DNA of 64,000 nt from Chloracidobacterium sp. (GCA_015075585.1 JABTUB010000001.1:1722501-1786500); one strand, 5' to 3'. Positions 37,356 to 46,122 are shown, numbered from the stretch's first letter. Program-made: numbers and translations. Notes: a model not told the origin generated them from the letters alone.

Positions 37356-38105
37356 CTAATCTGCCAAACCAAGAGACGTTTCCTTTGGCAATGACCGTCC
37401 TGCCGCCCGCTCCAACAGGCGTTCGAGAATGGCGATCAATTCACTTAACGAACTGCTGTTCGAAACACTCCCGATAAAATCACCCACGCCCATTCTCTGC
37501 GAGGCCCTGAAGGCTTTCGGAAGATCGCCGGTCAACGGCCGAGCCCCTCTTGCACTCGAACATTTCGAACAACTAAGGTGCATGTCCGGCAATAGAGCGC
37601 ACGGTCCAACGTCCGTGATCGCCTCACCGCACTGTCCGCAGTCCTTCCAGTTCGGCATAAAGCCGGATAATTTCAACAGCCAAATTTCAAAATATGCTGT
37701 CAACGCGGCCGCTTCTTCGTTATCAGACGCAGACGCGCGAAAGCATTCGCGTACGAGTCGAAAGACCTTCTCATTCGGGTCATGCGGCGGCAGGAAGATA
37801 AGCAGCAGTTCTGTCAGGTATGCAAACCGCTGCAAAAGCATCGGGTTACCGGCTATATGAAACCCTGACCGTCGAAGTTCAATATCCCTGATCGAAACCA
37901 GTTCGACGGCGTCCTTTTGAAAATATGTGAGACGCACTTCCGAAAAAGGTTCCAGAGTACTGCCGAAACGGCTTTTCAGGCGTTTGGCTCCCTTTGCCAC
38001 TCCGCGAATAACGCCGTGATCATGTGTGAGAAATACTACAATACGGTCAGCTTCTGAAAGGCCGTAGGTCTTCAGTACAAGGCTTTCCGTCTCGATAAGC
38101 GACAT
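37356..38105 (-). CDS. recO: DNA repair protein RecO
   Basis: 249 residues from ATG 38105 (MSLIETESLVLKTYGLSEADRIV), preceded by GAAGGGA; a longer open frame overlaps the small gene upstream. RecO loads RecA with RecR and anneals strands in the RecFOR pathway. OB-fold N-terminus with GVIRGVAKGAKRLKSRFGSTLEPFSEV, helical middle, and a zinc-binding knuckle CGQCGEAI ... CSKC, as in Deinococcus RecO. Operon with the two small membrane proteins upstream and lptFG one base downstream. Confidence 0.93.
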   Translation of the reverse strand: MSLIETESLVLKTYGLSEADRIVVFLTHDHGVIRGVAKGAKRLKSRFGSTLEPFSEVRLTYFQKDAVELVSIRDIELRRSGFHIAGNPMLLQRFAYLTELLLIFLPPHDPNEKVFRLVRECFRASASDNEEAAALTAYFEIWLLKLSGFMPNWKDCGQCGEAITDVGPCALLPDMHLSCSKCSSARGARPLTGDLPKAFRASQRMGVGDFIGSVSNSSSLSELIAILERLLERAAGRSLPKETSLGLAD

Positions 38106-38113
38106 TCCCTTCT

Positions 38114-38287
38114 CTATTTCCAAGGAATAAAATACAGGATCCACGCGAGGGCAAGGCTGATGACCACGAACTGAAGGAACGATTTGGCGGCGTAAAGCAC
38201 TCGATCTTTAGTCGTACCGTCGGCAAAAACCCCGAAAACGAGCGAGACAAGGAACGCGAATAGCAGAAGATAAAGAAAATGGATCAT
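38114..38287 (-). CDS. 57-residue two-helix membrane protein
   Basis: Starts at ATG 38287 and ends at TAG 38114-38116. The start overlaps the preceding stop as ATGA, and recO begins 8 bases after its end, so it is embedded in the operon. Sequence features: MIHFLYLLLFAFLVSLVF (first hydrophobic helix), a short polar turn FADGTTKDRVLYAAK, and FVVISLALAWILYFIPW (second helix). The coupling and the sensible amphipathic layout argue for a real gene. No family is recognised; it probably sits in the inner membrane with both ends on the same side. Confidence 0.7.
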   Translation of the reverse strand: MIHFLYLLLFAFLVSLVFGVFADGTTKDRVLYAAKSFLQFVVISLALAWILYFIPWK

Positions 38288-38664
38288 TTCTTTCGCCCCA
38301 GGTTGATATCCAGCGAATCAAGCACGGCAAGGTAATTCAGGAGTCCGGCGACCTCAAGAAACCGTCCGCCGTACTCGAACGTTGCGAGTGCAGCGACATC
38401 TTTGGATGGAGTTGCCGCGATAATGTAACTGATCACTGCTCCGAGGCCGTTGCCGAATCTTGCAAAAACGTTTAGGAGGTAAAGTAAAGCCCCGTCCTTC
38501 AGATCAAAACCCGGATAGTATGCTCCACCGCTGATGACCGCGATCAAGAACATAAGCCAGATCGCCCCGGCAATGATCGCACCGCGTACCACTTTTCCCT
38601 GCACGAAGTACCCTAGGCCCGGTACAAACCATCCGGCGATACAAATTATTATCGGGTTATTCAT
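38284..38664 (-). CDS. Small multi-helix membrane protein (DUF6677-like)
   Basis: 126 residues. NPIIICIAGWFVPGLGYFVQGKVVRGAIIAG and WLMFLIAVISGGAYYP are two hydrophobic helices with the GWFVPGLGYFxxGKxxRG motif seen in small TM2-like proteins; a polar GALLYLLNVFARFGNGLGA segment and a third hydrophobic part LLNYLAVLDSLDI follow. I believe it belongs to the DUF6677 family found mainly in Acidobacteriota, but this rests on memory of the pattern. First gene of the operon with the 57-residue protein, recO and lptFG. Confidence 0.65.
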   Translation of the reverse strand: MNNPIIICIAGWFVPGLGYFVQGKVVRGAIIAGAIWLMFLIAVISGGAYYPGFDLKDGALLYLLNVFARFGNGLGAVISYIIAATPSKDVAALATFEYGGRFLEVAGLLNYLAVLDSLDINLGRKK

Positions 38665-38677
38665 CTGTCACGCATCA

Positions 38678-38705
38678 AATATAGTTAATGTATGTCCTTA
38701 GGCAA
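38678..38705 (-). promoter_or_regulatory. Possible promoter of the DUF6677-recO-lptFG operon
   Basis: On the minus strand TTGCCT, a 16-base spacer and TATATT, 14 bases before the start; the alternative TTGTGA with 19-base spacing to TATAAA lies further upstream. The whole 93-base gap is A+T rich. Confidence 0.3.
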
Positions 38706-38757
38706 AAGTATTTATATCATTGATCTTATTATGGATCACAATTTCTAATGTAATACT

Positions 38758-39504
38758 TTAACTTTCTTTATTCATCCGCTTGCGGCATTCTCTAATGAAC
38801 ATCTCAAATATCTCTCCGGAAAACGGATCCTTGACTGCCGTAAGTTCCGGATGCCATTGCACACCCAAAACAAAACGCTCCGGATCACGATCCTCAACTG
38901 CTTCAATTATTCCGTCCGGCGACCATGCGGTCGCCTTAAGACCGCTCCCCAGCTCATTCAATGCCTGATGATGCGAGGAATTAACACGCACACGGCCTTG
39001 CGCCCCGCGTATGGTCGGCAATTTCGCCAATCGACTCTCCGGATCGACCTTTATGCTATGCGAGCTACGATCTTGGGGAGATCCCTGCTCGTGCTTTATA
39101 CTGCCGGGCGATTGCGATTCGATGTCCTGTATCAGTGACCCGCCGCGATAGACGTTAAGTGCCTGCATACCGTAACATATTCCGAGCACCGGCAACCCAT
39201 ACTCTTCTGCGGCCTTCAGTACAAGTCGATCGGTCTCATCCTTTTCAGGAATTACCGTTCCAAGGCGATGATGCGGTTCTTCACCATAAAACTGCGGATC
39301 CACATCGGTATTGCTGCCCGGCAGCAGAATGCCGTCCAATACGGCAACTGCCTGCGATATGTACTCGGCCTTCGGGATCAAGCCGATATGCATCGGTATC
39401 CCGCCGCCAGCCTCAACGGCCTCGCAGTAATCACGTCCCAAATAGAACCGCCGCGTAGGCAGTTCAAGACGCATTGTAATGCCGATAACAGGCCGCCGTG
39501 CCAT
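38758..39504 (-). CDS. Gamma-glutamyl-GABA hydrolase-like class I glutamine amidotransferase
   Basis: 248 residues, peptidase C26 family (PuuD-like). PVIGITMRLE opens the domain; GILLPGSNTDVDPQFYGE, LPVLGICYGMQALNVYRGGSLIQDI (nucleophile Cys in GICYGMQ), VNSSHHQALNELGSGL and GVQWHPEL (catalytic His-x-x-Glu) are complete. PuuD removes glutamate from gamma-glutamyl-GABA in putrescine breakdown, but related enzymes cut other gamma-glutamyl amides, and no other putrescine gene is near. A single gene divergent from hslV. Confidence 0.85.
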   Translation of the reverse strand: MARRPVIGITMRLELPTRRFYLGRDYCEAVEAGGGIPMHIGLIPKAEYISQAVAVLDGILLPGSNTDVDPQFYGEEPHHRLGTVIPEKDETDRLVLKAAEEYGLPVLGICYGMQALNVYRGGSLIQDIESQSPGSIKHEQGSPQDRSSHSIKVDPESRLAKLPTIRGAQGRVRVNSSHHQALNELGSGLKATAWSPDGIIEAVEDRDPERFVLGVQWHPELTAVKDPFSGEIFEMFIRECRKRMNKES

Positions 39505-39577
39505 AAGCTAATAATGTTGGGCTAAAGCGGCGGTTTAGTCAATCGGCGAACATTGCACAGAGGCTCGGCCTTTACGT

Positions 39578-40138
39578 ATGATAAGCGTTATGTCAGATGC
39601 AGAACGAGCTAATATCCGCTCTACGACCGTTCTAATGGTAAAGCGTTACGATAAGACCGCAATGGCTGCGGACGGGCAAGTAACGCTTGGAGACGCCGTC
39701 ATTAAGGGATCAGCTCGTAAGATCCGCCGAATATCGAATGGCAATGTGCTCGCGGGATTTGCCGGATCGACAGCAGACGCCTTCGCCCTTCTTGGTCGAT
39801 TTGAACAAAAGCTTGAGCAATACCAAGGCCGCTTGGAGCGGGCGGCTTTTGAGCTGAGCAAGGATTGGCGCCTCGATAAATATTTGCGTAACCTTGAGGC
39901 ACTGCTTGTCGTCGCCGATAACTCGGACGCGTTTCTAATATCGGGCAAAGGCGATGTGATAGCTTCGGATGACGGCCTGCTTTCGGTCGGTTCTGGCAGT
40001 ATGTACGCATTGGCGGCCGCACGGGCATTGATGCGGAATACGGATCTTTCAGCCGCCGAGATCGCTCGCAGATCGATCGATATCGCGGCCGAGATATGCA
40101 TCTACACAAATTCTGCGATAATTGTCGAGGAGCTTTGA
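39578..40138 (+). CDS. hslV: ATP-dependent protease proteolytic subunit HslV
   Basis: 186 residues if translated from ATG 39578, or 182 from ATG 39590; neither has a strong ribosome site. Threonine protease of the HslUV complex. The mature enzyme would start at the Thr in [10 protein letters not shown] after removal of 11-15 residues, somewhat longer than the single Met usually removed. [43 protein letters not shown] and AEICIYTN are family motifs. hslU follows after an 80-base gap that holds nothing I recognise. Confidence 0.95.
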   Translation: MISVMSDAERANIRSTTVLMVKRYDKTAMAADGQVTLGDAVIKGSARKIRRISNGNVLAGFAGSTADAFALLGRFEQKLEQYQGRLERAAFELSKDWRLDKYLRNLEALLVVADNSDAFLISGKGDVIASDDGLLSVGSGSMYALAAARALMRNTDLSAAEIARRSIDIAAEICIYTNSAIIVEEL

Positions 40139-40218
40139 TCAAAGTTTGTTGTCCCTGCCCGACAGATCCGTGTTCTTCCGTCCGTGCATCGGCAACGATA
40201 AGCTCCAAGTGAGATCAA

Positions 40219-41610
40219 ATGGCCATATATCTTGGCGGCGAAACCGCCGCTGTCCTACCAAAACTTGACGACCTGACGCCGCGTCAGATCGTTGCTGAGC
40301 TTGACCGTTACGTTGTCGGACAAACGGCCGCGAAAAAGGCCGTTGCGGTAGCTCTGCGCAACCGTGTCCGCCGACAAAAGCTGGACCCCGAGATCGCACG
40401 CGACGTCCTGCCGAAAAATATCCTGATGATCGGCTCGACCGGCGTCGGAAAGACCGAGATCGCCAGACGTCTGGCACGGCTCGCGAATTCTCCGTTCATA
40501 AAGATCGAAGCGTCAAAATTCACCGAGGTCGGGTACGTCGGGCGTGACGTCGAATCGATGATACGTGAGCTTGCTGACGTTGCGGTCGATATGGCTCGAC
40601 AATCCGCATTCGAAGAAGTAAAGCCAAAGGCCGAAAAGAACGTTGAGGAAAGGCTTCTGGATATTCTTCTGCCGCCGTCAACTTCATACTCTTCGGATGA
40701 GAACGAAGCGTTGGAAAAGGAAAAGAGCCGCGAGCGGACCCGCGAAAAGCTGCGTGAGCAGCTGCGGCGCGGCGAACTTGACGAACGTTTGATCGACTTC
40801 GACACTGAGGAACGTCCCAACGCAACGATCGACTTTATCGGCGGCCAAGGTATGGAAGAGATGGGCGTAAACCTGCGGGATATGCTCGGCAATATGTTCC
40901 CGTCAAAGACCGTCTCGAAAAAAATGGCGTTGAACGAGGCGCGTGAGTATATGCTGCGTGATGAGCAGGAATCGCTGATAGACGCTGACCAGATCACACG
41001 GCAGGCGATAAGGAGCGCGGAACAGTCAGGCATCATATTTCTCGACGAGATCGACAAGATAGCCGGCCGAGAATCGGGGCAAGGCCCCGCCGTCTCGCGC
41101 GAAGGCGTTCAGCGTGACCTTCTGCCGATAGTTGAAGGGACGAATGTAAACACGAAATACGGCTTGATCAGTACGGAACATATTCTGTTCATAGCTGCCG
41201 GTGCTTTCCACGTCGCAAAGCCGACAGATCTCATCCCCGAACTTCAGGGCCGTTTCCCTATCCGTGTTGAATTAGAGTCACTTACAGTGGATGACTTAAA
41301 GCGTATCCTTATACAGCCAAAGAATTCGCTCATAAAACAATATCAAGCCCTGCTCGGCACCGAAGGCATCGAACTCGAGTTCACCGAAGATGCCATCGAC
41401 AAACTTGCCGAGATGACCGAAGAACTCAATAAGGCGACCGAGAATATCGGAGCGCGGCGACTTCATACACTTGTTGAGAAATTACTTGAAGATATCAGCT
41501 TCGAAGGCGGCGAACTTGCTCAAAAGAGACAGCGTATTAATGCCGCTTTTGTTGAAGAGCGCTTGAACGGCCTGATAGAAGATCAAGATCTTAGACAATA
41601 TATTCTTTAG
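40219..41610 (+). CDS. hslU: ATP-dependent protease ATPase subunit HslU
   Basis: 463-residue AAA+ unfoldase that feeds HslV. LTPRQIVAELDRYVVGQTAAKKAVAVALRNR opens the domain, Walker A GSTGVGKTE is at 72-80, the pore loop GYVGRDVESMIREL follows, then the I-domain insertion (residues about 110-240), Walker B FLDEIDKI and sensor GARRLHT. It ends in QYIL, the C-terminal tail that docks into HslV. Complete. Confidence 0.97.
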   Translation: MAIYLGGETAAVLPKLDDLTPRQIVAELDRYVVGQTAAKKAVAVALRNRVRRQKLDPEIARDVLPKNILMIGSTGVGKTEIARRLARLANSPFIKIEASKFTEVGYVGRDVESMIRELADVAVDMARQSAFEEVKPKAEKNVEERLLDILLPPSTSYSSDENEALEKEKSRERTREKLREQLRRGELDERLIDFDTEERPNATIDFIGGQGMEEMGVNLRDMLGNMFPSKTVSKKMALNEAREYMLRDEQESLIDADQITRQAIRSAEQSGIIFLDEIDKIAGRESGQGPAVSREGVQRDLLPIVEGTNVNTKYGLISTEHILFIAAGAFHVAKPTDLIPELQGRFPIRVELESLTVDDLKRILIQPKNSLIKQYQALLGTEGIELEFTEDAIDKLAEMTEELNKATENIGARRLHTLVEKLLEDISFEGGELAQKRQRINAAFVEERLNGLIEDQDLRQYIL

Positions 41611-41625
41611 AAGCACAGGAACACA

Positions 41626-42735
41626 ATGGCATTAAAGAGCGGAATTCAAGGCAGAGGGCACCGGCAAGGCGTCCAACATGCCATTATCCTTGTCCTGCTC
41701 GTTCTTTCGGCGATCGGATGCGGCAAGAGAAAACCACCGATCCCTCCAAAAGAACGTGTTGCACAGCGCGTCGAGATCAATGGATTTCAAAGAGGAGGAC
41801 AGGTCATCCTTTCCTGGAAGATGCCTGCCCGAAATGCCGGGAAAAACAGCATTCTGTACATCGACCGAGCCGATATTTACCGGCTTGCCGAGCCGGATTC
41901 ATCTCCGCTCACGCTTACCGAAGAAGAATTCTCCGCCCGTGCTAATGTCATAGCATCACTTAAGATCACCGATGCTGACTTTGGCCTAAAAACGCTTCAG
42001 TACAAGGACGAACTGAAGTTCGCCAGACAAGCCGCTCGGCTGCGATACGCGATCAGGTTCGTCAATGCGTCCGGCCAAAAGGCTGCGTACTCGAATTTCC
42101 TGCTGATAGAACCGACCGCCGAGTTGGCTTCTGCTCCAGAAAAATTGGCGTCAGAGCTTTCGCAAGATGCTGTTACGCTTCGCTGGGCCGCCCCGGCAGC
42201 AAATATCGATGGGTCAACGCCGGCAAATATCGTTGGCTATAATATCTATCGTTCGAATTCGCAGAAGGAGCCTGCACGGCTGCTTAACGAGATCCCCGTT
42301 AACAACACCGAATATAGCGATGAGAACTTTGAATTCGGCAAACAGTATTACTACTTTGTCAGGGCTGTTTCTGTTGGCAAGCAGGCAGAACCGATCGAAA
42401 GCTCGGAATCAAATGTGCTTGCGATCAGACCTTTAGATACATTCGCGCCTAGCCCGCCCGAGGCGATCACGCTTGCTGCCGGCCGCGGCGTGATCTCGAT
42501 CTTTTTCGCGGTGAACCCCGAAAAGGACATTGCCGGATATCGTATCTACCGCTCAACCGACGACAAGAAAGATCTGAAAGAATGGGCGTTACTGACGAAG
42601 GATCTGCTCAAGACGAATACGTTCCAAGACACGACCGTAATGCCAGGAGCGGTCTATTTTTACTACATAACTGCGACCGACACTGCGGGAAACACAAGCG
42701 AACCTTCAGAGATCGTTTCAGAAACCGCTCAGTAG
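41626..42735 (+). CDS. Lipoprotein with fibronectin type III domains
   Basis: 369 residues. Signal peptide with lipid-attachment Cys at residue 32 (VLLVLSAIGC). The body has three Fn3-like units: residues 45-160 (QRVEINGFQRGGQVILSWKMPA), 165-265 (DAVTLRWAAPAANID ... VGYNIYRSNS ... YYYFVRAVS) and 270-369 (GVISIFFAVNPEKDIAGYRIYRSTD ... VYFYYITATDTAGNTSEPSEI). These are non-enzymatic protein- or glycan-binding modules. Sixteen bases after hslU and ten before an FAA gene, so co-transcribed. Function unknown; likely anchored in the outer membrane. Confidence 0.75.
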   Translation: MALKSGIQGRGHRQGVQHAIILVLLVLSAIGCGKRKPPIPPKERVAQRVEINGFQRGGQVILSWKMPARNAGKNSILYIDRADIYRLAEPDSSPLTLTEEEFSARANVIASLKITDADFGLKTLQYKDELKFARQAARLRYAIRFVNASGQKAAYSNFLLIEPTAELASAPEKLASELSQDAVTLRWAAPAANIDGSTPANIVGYNIYRSNSQKEPARLLNEIPVNNTEYSDENFEFGKQYYYFVRAVSVGKQAEPIESSESNVLAIRPLDTFAPSPPEAITLAAGRGVISIFFAVNPEKDIAGYRIYRSTDDKKDLKEWALLTKDLLKTNTFQDTTVMPGAVYFYYITATDTAGNTSEPSEIVSETAQ

Positions 42736-42745
42736 CAGAACTAAT

Positions 42746-43381
42746 ATGAGAATACCGATCAACGAGCATCTGACCCCGTCAAAGATCGTTTGTGTCGGCC
42801 GCAACTATGCCGAACACGCCGCAGAACTTGGGAACAAAGTGCCTGATGCTCCGCTGTTATTTTTGAAAGCACCTTCGGCAGTTATCTGTTGCGATGAGGA
42901 TATCGTGATCCCCGCGCAATCAGTTCAAGTGGAGCATGAAGGTGAACTTGGCGTTGTCATCTCACAGCGTTGTAAAGATTTAGACGATTCTACCGATATT
43001 AGAGAGTACGTTAAAGGTTTTACTTGTATTAACGATGTGACCGCGCGTGACATACAGCGTCACGACGTTCAATTTACGCGCGGCAAGTCATTTGACACGT
43101 TCTGCCCCATAGGCCCTGCGATCGAAACGGAGATTGACCCGATTGACATTCGCGTAACGTGCCGCGTTAATGGTGAGATCAAGCAGGACGGACGAACCTC
43201 GCAAATGGTGTTCCCTGTCGATTTTCTGGTACGATACATATCAAGGCAGATGACACTTTTACCGGGTGATGTTATCGCAACAGGCACACCGTCGGGTGTT
43301 TCACAGCTATTGGCCGGAGATGTCTGCGAAGTGGAGATCGAAGGTATCGGAATACTACGAAATAGGGTTATAAACCAATGA
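42746..43381 (+). CDS. Fumarylacetoacetate-hydrolase-family protein (FAHD1/YcgM-like)
   Basis: 211 residues, the single-domain FAH form. [46 protein letters not shown] (metal ligands), [45 protein letters not shown] and [13 protein letters not shown] are the family motifs. Close relatives are acylpyruvate hydrolases and oxaloacetate decarboxylases (FAHD1) or 5-carboxymethyl-2-hydroxymuconate isomerase homologues; an acylpyruvase/oxaloacetate decarboxylase role is the best guess. It overlaps the next gene by 4 bases (ATGA). Confidence 0.87.
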   Translation: MRIPINEHLTPSKIVCVGRNYAEHAAELGNKVPDAPLLFLKAPSAVICCDEDIVIPAQSVQVEHEGELGVVISQRCKDLDDSTDIREYVKGFTCINDVTARDIQRHDVQFTRGKSFDTFCPIGPAIETEIDPIDIRVTCRVNGEIKQDGRTSQMVFPVDFLVRYISRQMTLLPGDVIATGTPSGVSQLLAGDVCEVEIEGIGILRNRVINQ

Positions 43382-44028
43382 AATTCTTTATTGACACCGC
43401 AAATTTAGACGAGATCAAAGAAGCCAACGACCTTGGTATGGTCGATGGCGTAACAACGAACCCGAGCTTGATCGCAAAGGAAGGCAATGTTGACTTCAAG
43501 AAGCATATCGCCGCGATCTGCAAGATCGTCAAGGGCGACGTTTCGGCCGAAGTGACAGCACTCGACACTCCCGGCATGGTCAAAGAAGGCCGTGCGTTGG
43601 CGAAGATCGCAAAGAATGTTGTCGTGAAACTTCCGGTTACGCTTGAGGGGCTGAAAGCTTGCCGCATTCTGCGTGGCGAAGGCATAAAGGTCAATTTCAC
43701 GCTGTGCTTCTCGCCTACGCAGGCGTTGCTTGCCGCAAAGGCCGGCGGAAACTACATTTCACCGTTCATAGGCCGTCTTGACGATATTGCGCACGACGGC
43801 ATGCAGCTCATCCGCGACATCGTTCAGATCTACGACAACTACGGCTTCGCAACTGAGGTTTTAGCAGCTTCGATACGGCACCCGATGCATGTAGTGGAAT
43901 GCTCGCTCGCCGGTGCTGATGTTGCCACGATCCCATTCAAGGTGATCCAGCAGCTCGTAAAACACCCGCTGACCGACCAAGGCCTCGAACACTTCCTTGC
44001 TGATTGGAAAAAAAGCGGCCGGAGCTGA
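43378..44028 (+). CDS. Transaldolase / fructose-6-phosphate aldolase family protein
   Basis: 216 residues, short (TalC/MipB) subclass. [36 protein letters not shown], then [55 protein letters not shown], with the Schiff-base Lys in VVKLP. The FSA/transaldolase split depends on a few active-site residues: this sequence has F in NFTLCFS, found in transaldolases of the short group. Likely role is exchange of dihydroxyacetone units in the pentose phosphate pathway. It ends the hslV operon and is followed by a strong terminator. Confidence 0.9.
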   Translation: MKFFIDTANLDEIKEANDLGMVDGVTTNPSLIAKEGNVDFKKHIAAICKIVKGDVSAEVTALDTPGMVKEGRALAKIAKNVVVKLPVTLEGLKACRILRGEGIKVNFTLCFSPTQALLAAKAGGNYISPFIGRLDDIAHDGMQLIRDIVQIYDNYGFATEVLAASIRHPMHVVECSLAGADVATIPFKVIQQLVKHPLTDQGLEHFLADWKKSGRS

Positions 44029-44074
44029 TCTCCACCGCTTCATAAGCACATCAACGGAATTGTTTTCTAACCGT

Positions 44075-44122
44075 CCTGCTCCGCCAATGTCCACTAGAGA
44101 GACGGGCGGAGCAGGCATTTTT
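44075..44122 (+). terminator. Strong rho-independent terminator after the transaldolase gene
   Basis: CCTGCTCCGCC (44075-44085) pairs perfectly with GGCGGAGCAGG (44105-44115), 19-base loop, then CATTTTT. It ends the hslV-to-transaldolase operon just before the convergent gene's stop. Confidence 0.85.
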
Positions 44123-44125
44123 GCA

Positions 44126-44521
44126 TTACTGCTGCAGGATCTGCCACATGGCCGTGTCGAGAGTCTTGACGTCGCTAACTGACGCAACAGCCTCGCCGTA
44201 TTTCTCCCGAAAAACATCATCGACGCCGTCAATGCCGTCCATTGCTGCCAGAGCCTGCACTTTCTCGAGGTTTGCCGCCACCATTTCAGCATCAAAACCA
44301 TCCTTCAATGCGAACATCTCGTCGATCTCCACGATCAGTATCGAGAACTTTCGAAGCCACGAGAACGCCGGGTCCTCGATGATCAGGTTCAAATATTGCG
44401 CCGCGGTGATCGTTCCGTTCGCCCGTTCATAAGCGGTTCGCTCTCGATCAAGCAGTAATTTGTGCTGCTTAAGCAGCAGGTCTCGAAGCTTTTTCAACTT
44501 TTCCGCCGGTTCCATTGACAT
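44126..44521 (-). CDS. Conserved helical protein of unknown function
   Basis: 131 residues, no signal peptide, predicted all-helical. KKLRDLLLKQHKLLLDRERTAYERANGTITAAQYLNLIIEDPAFSWLRKFSILIVEIDEMF resembles conserved hypothetical proteins of proteobacteria and acidobacteria with a D-E/P-x-F-x-W-L-R-x-x-S-x-L-I-V-x-I-D-E signature. No named function is recognised. It is divergent from the MarR regulator across a region full of GCTAA boxes, so it may be one of its targets. Confidence 0.65.
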   Translation of the reverse strand: MSMEPAEKLKKLRDLLLKQHKLLLDRERTAYERANGTITAAQYLNLIIEDPAFSWLRKFSILIVEIDEMFALKDGFDAEMVAANLEKVQALAAMDGIDGVDDVFREKYGEAVASVSDVKTLDTAMWQILQQ

Positions 44522-44530
44522 ATTTACCCC

Positions 44531-44638
44531 GCTAATTATAAAAACCCACGTCGCTAACTTTTATTCGTTAGCTTCCTAATGATATTTTATTAGCAGGCTA
44601 AGCACTTTTCGTCAGCGAGCTAATGTTTTTATCTTAGC
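44531..44638. promoter_or_regulatory. Array of GCTAA/TTAGC boxes in the marR divergent region
   Basis: Seven full boxes of GCTAA or its complement TTAGC at 44531, 44553, 44568, 44590, 44597, 44619 and 44634, plus CTAAT at 44576. Two form palindromes: GCTAAC-8-GTTAGC (44553-44572) and CTAAT-8-ATTAG (44576-44593). They fill the 141 bases between the small helical gene and marR and are probably the binding sites of the MarR protein; binding is inferred. Confidence 0.5.
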
Positions 44639-44662
44639 CGCCTATCGACAATTTCAAAAACT

Positions 44663-45127
44663 ATGAACGACCGTATAGACTTTGAAGACACCGTCAGTTT
44701 CCTTCTGGCACGCGTTGCTACCGCCTTTCGAAATAAGATCGAACGGCAGATGGTCTCGATCGGACTTCACAGCGGCCAGGCATTTGTCTTGCTGGAGCTG
44801 TGGAAAGAGGATGGCCTTAAGCAGATCGACCTCGCCGCTCGGCTTGGGGTCTCGGCCCCGACGATCAACAAAATGGTCAAGGGGCTGAGAACCATCGGGC
44901 TGGTGCGCATGGTGGAGAACAAGGAGGATCGCCGATCAGCAAATGTATATCTGACGGACAATGGTTACCGGATCCGCGAGAAGATCGAAGCCGAATGGAT
45001 CGACCTCGAGTCTGCAAGCCTCGCCCGGCTTACCGAGACCGAGCGAATGGTGTTGGCCGACCTTTTGAGAAAGCTGGTGAAGGCATACCCTCGAAATGAG
45101 TCCGACGCTGCACCGAAAGACGAATAA
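44663..45127 (+). CDS. MarR-family transcriptional regulator
   Basis: 154 residues. Dimerising helices flank a winged helix: GLHSGQAFVLLELWKEDGLKQIDLAARLGVSAPTINKMVKGLRTIGLVRMVENKEDRRSANVYLTDNG, where GVSAPTINKMV is the recognition helix and KEDRRSANVYLT the wing with the conserved D-x-R. C-terminal helices pair in the dimer. Usual length is 140-160. It likely represses itself and the divergent helical gene through the GCTAA array; the ligand is unknown. A universal stress gene lies 69 bases downstream. Confidence 0.92.
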   Translation: MNDRIDFEDTVSFLLARVATAFRNKIERQMVSIGLHSGQAFVLLELWKEDGLKQIDLAARLGVSAPTINKMVKGLRTIGLVRMVENKEDRRSANVYLTDNGYRIREKIEAEWIDLESASLARLTETERMVLADLLRKLVKAYPRNESDAAPKDE

Positions 45128-45196
45128 CGAGCGGCGGGCCATAGCATTCGAGGATGCTTTAGGGATACAATCACGGAATTGAGGAGACTTTGATAT

Positions 45197-45652
45197 ATGA
45201 AAGTGCTACTTGCGATCGACGGAACAAAGTATGCTGAAGCAGCAAGAGATATGCTGAAAAGCTTTAGCCTCAAGGGTGGCGATTCTATACACGTTATCAG
45301 CGTCGTGGACATGGCCGTGCCTCTAGCAGTTGAAGTATACGGCGGATATCTGCCTGACTCGACGGAATTGGAAAAGAATGCACGCGACTTTGCCGCGAAG
45401 ACGGTCGAAGAGGCCGCCGATTCGCTCAAAGCCTTTTTTGCGGGTGTTGAAGTTACGACGGATATACTCTTTGGCTCGCCCGGCAGCCGCATTGTCGAGA
45501 CAGCCGAGGAACTTTCAACAGACCTTATTGTACTCGGCTCGCACGGACACAAAAGATGGGAGCGGCTCCTGCTCGGATCGGTCTCCAGTTCGGTTGTCAA
45601 CCATGCCCATTGCTCTGTGCTCGTGGTACGCATAAGGGAAACTGCGGCGTGA
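45197..45652 (+). CDS. Universal stress protein (UspA family)
   Basis: 151 residues. MKVLLAIDGTKYAEAARDML, then VEVTTDILFGSPGSRIVETAEELSTDLIVLGSHGHKRWERLLLGSVSSSVVNHAHCSVLVVR carries the ATP-binding G-x2-G-x9-G-S/T pattern (GSHGHKRWERLLLGSVS). GAGGAG lies 10 bases before the ATG. ATP-binding type Usp, often raised under stress or growth arrest. Its stop overlaps the next start (GTGA). Confidence 0.93.
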   Translation: MKVLLAIDGTKYAEAARDMLKSFSLKGGDSIHVISVVDMAVPLAVEVYGGYLPDSTELEKNARDFAAKTVEEAADSLKAFFAGVEVTTDILFGSPGSRIVETAEELSTDLIVLGSHGHKRWERLLLGSVSSSVVNHAHCSVLVVRIRETAA

Positions 45653-46122
45653 TAACTGTCAATTCGCGGAAGTATGACGGGAGTATTCGGCGCTCCTGGC
45701 AATGTGAATTGGTTAAGTTCGACGGGAACCGGCTCGATGTTCGGGGCACCTTCGAACACACGGTCGAGCATCCTGACCTTGGGCGGATCGTTCGAGGTAC
45801 ATTATCATACGAGCGTTTTTGGCTTGATCGTTGGTACAACGTTTTTCGCTTCGAAGAACCCGACGGCTCGTTCCGCAATTCTTACTTCAACATCGCGATG
45901 CCGCCGTCGTTCAACGGCTCAATCATAGACTTCGTCGATCTCGACATAGATATCGTCGTTTGGGCTGACGGCAGCAGACAGATCCTCGATCGTGATGAGT
46001 TTGACACGAACGCGGCCAAATTCGGCTATCCTGAAGGCGTGGTCGCGATGGCACTCAAGACGTTAGACGATGTGCTGAGTGAATTGGAAACCGGCTATGA
46101 GAGCTGGATACGCAGAGCGTAG
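45649..46122 (+). CDS. DUF402-family protein
   Basis: 157 residues from GTG 45649, coupled to uspA by overlap. ITVNSRKYDGSIRRSWQCELVKFD, then YERFWLDRWYNVFRFEEPDGSFRNSYFNIAMPPSFNGSIIDFVDLDIDIVVWADGSRQILDRDEFD: the W-Y-N-V/I-x-x-F ... N-I ... DLDIDV ... LDxDEF signature of DUF402, the fold shared by nucleoside diphosphatase-like and ribonuclease FAU-1-related proteins with clustered metal-binding acidic residues. Biochemical role here unknown. Its last 28 bases overlap the end of the convergent FHA gene. Confidence 0.85.
   Translation: MITVNSRKYDGSIRRSWQCELVKFDGNRLDVRGTFEHTVEHPDLGRIVRGTLSYERFWLDRWYNVFRFEEPDGSFRNSYFNIAMPPSFNGSIIDFVDLDIDIVVWADGSRQILDRDEFDTNAAKFGYPEGVVAMALKTLDDVLSELETGYESWIRRA

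Noticed and set aside
44553..44572. GCTAAC/GTTAGC palindrome as a terminator
   Set aside because: It has only six pairs, no T-run, and belongs to a series of GCTAA boxes, so an operator is more likely.
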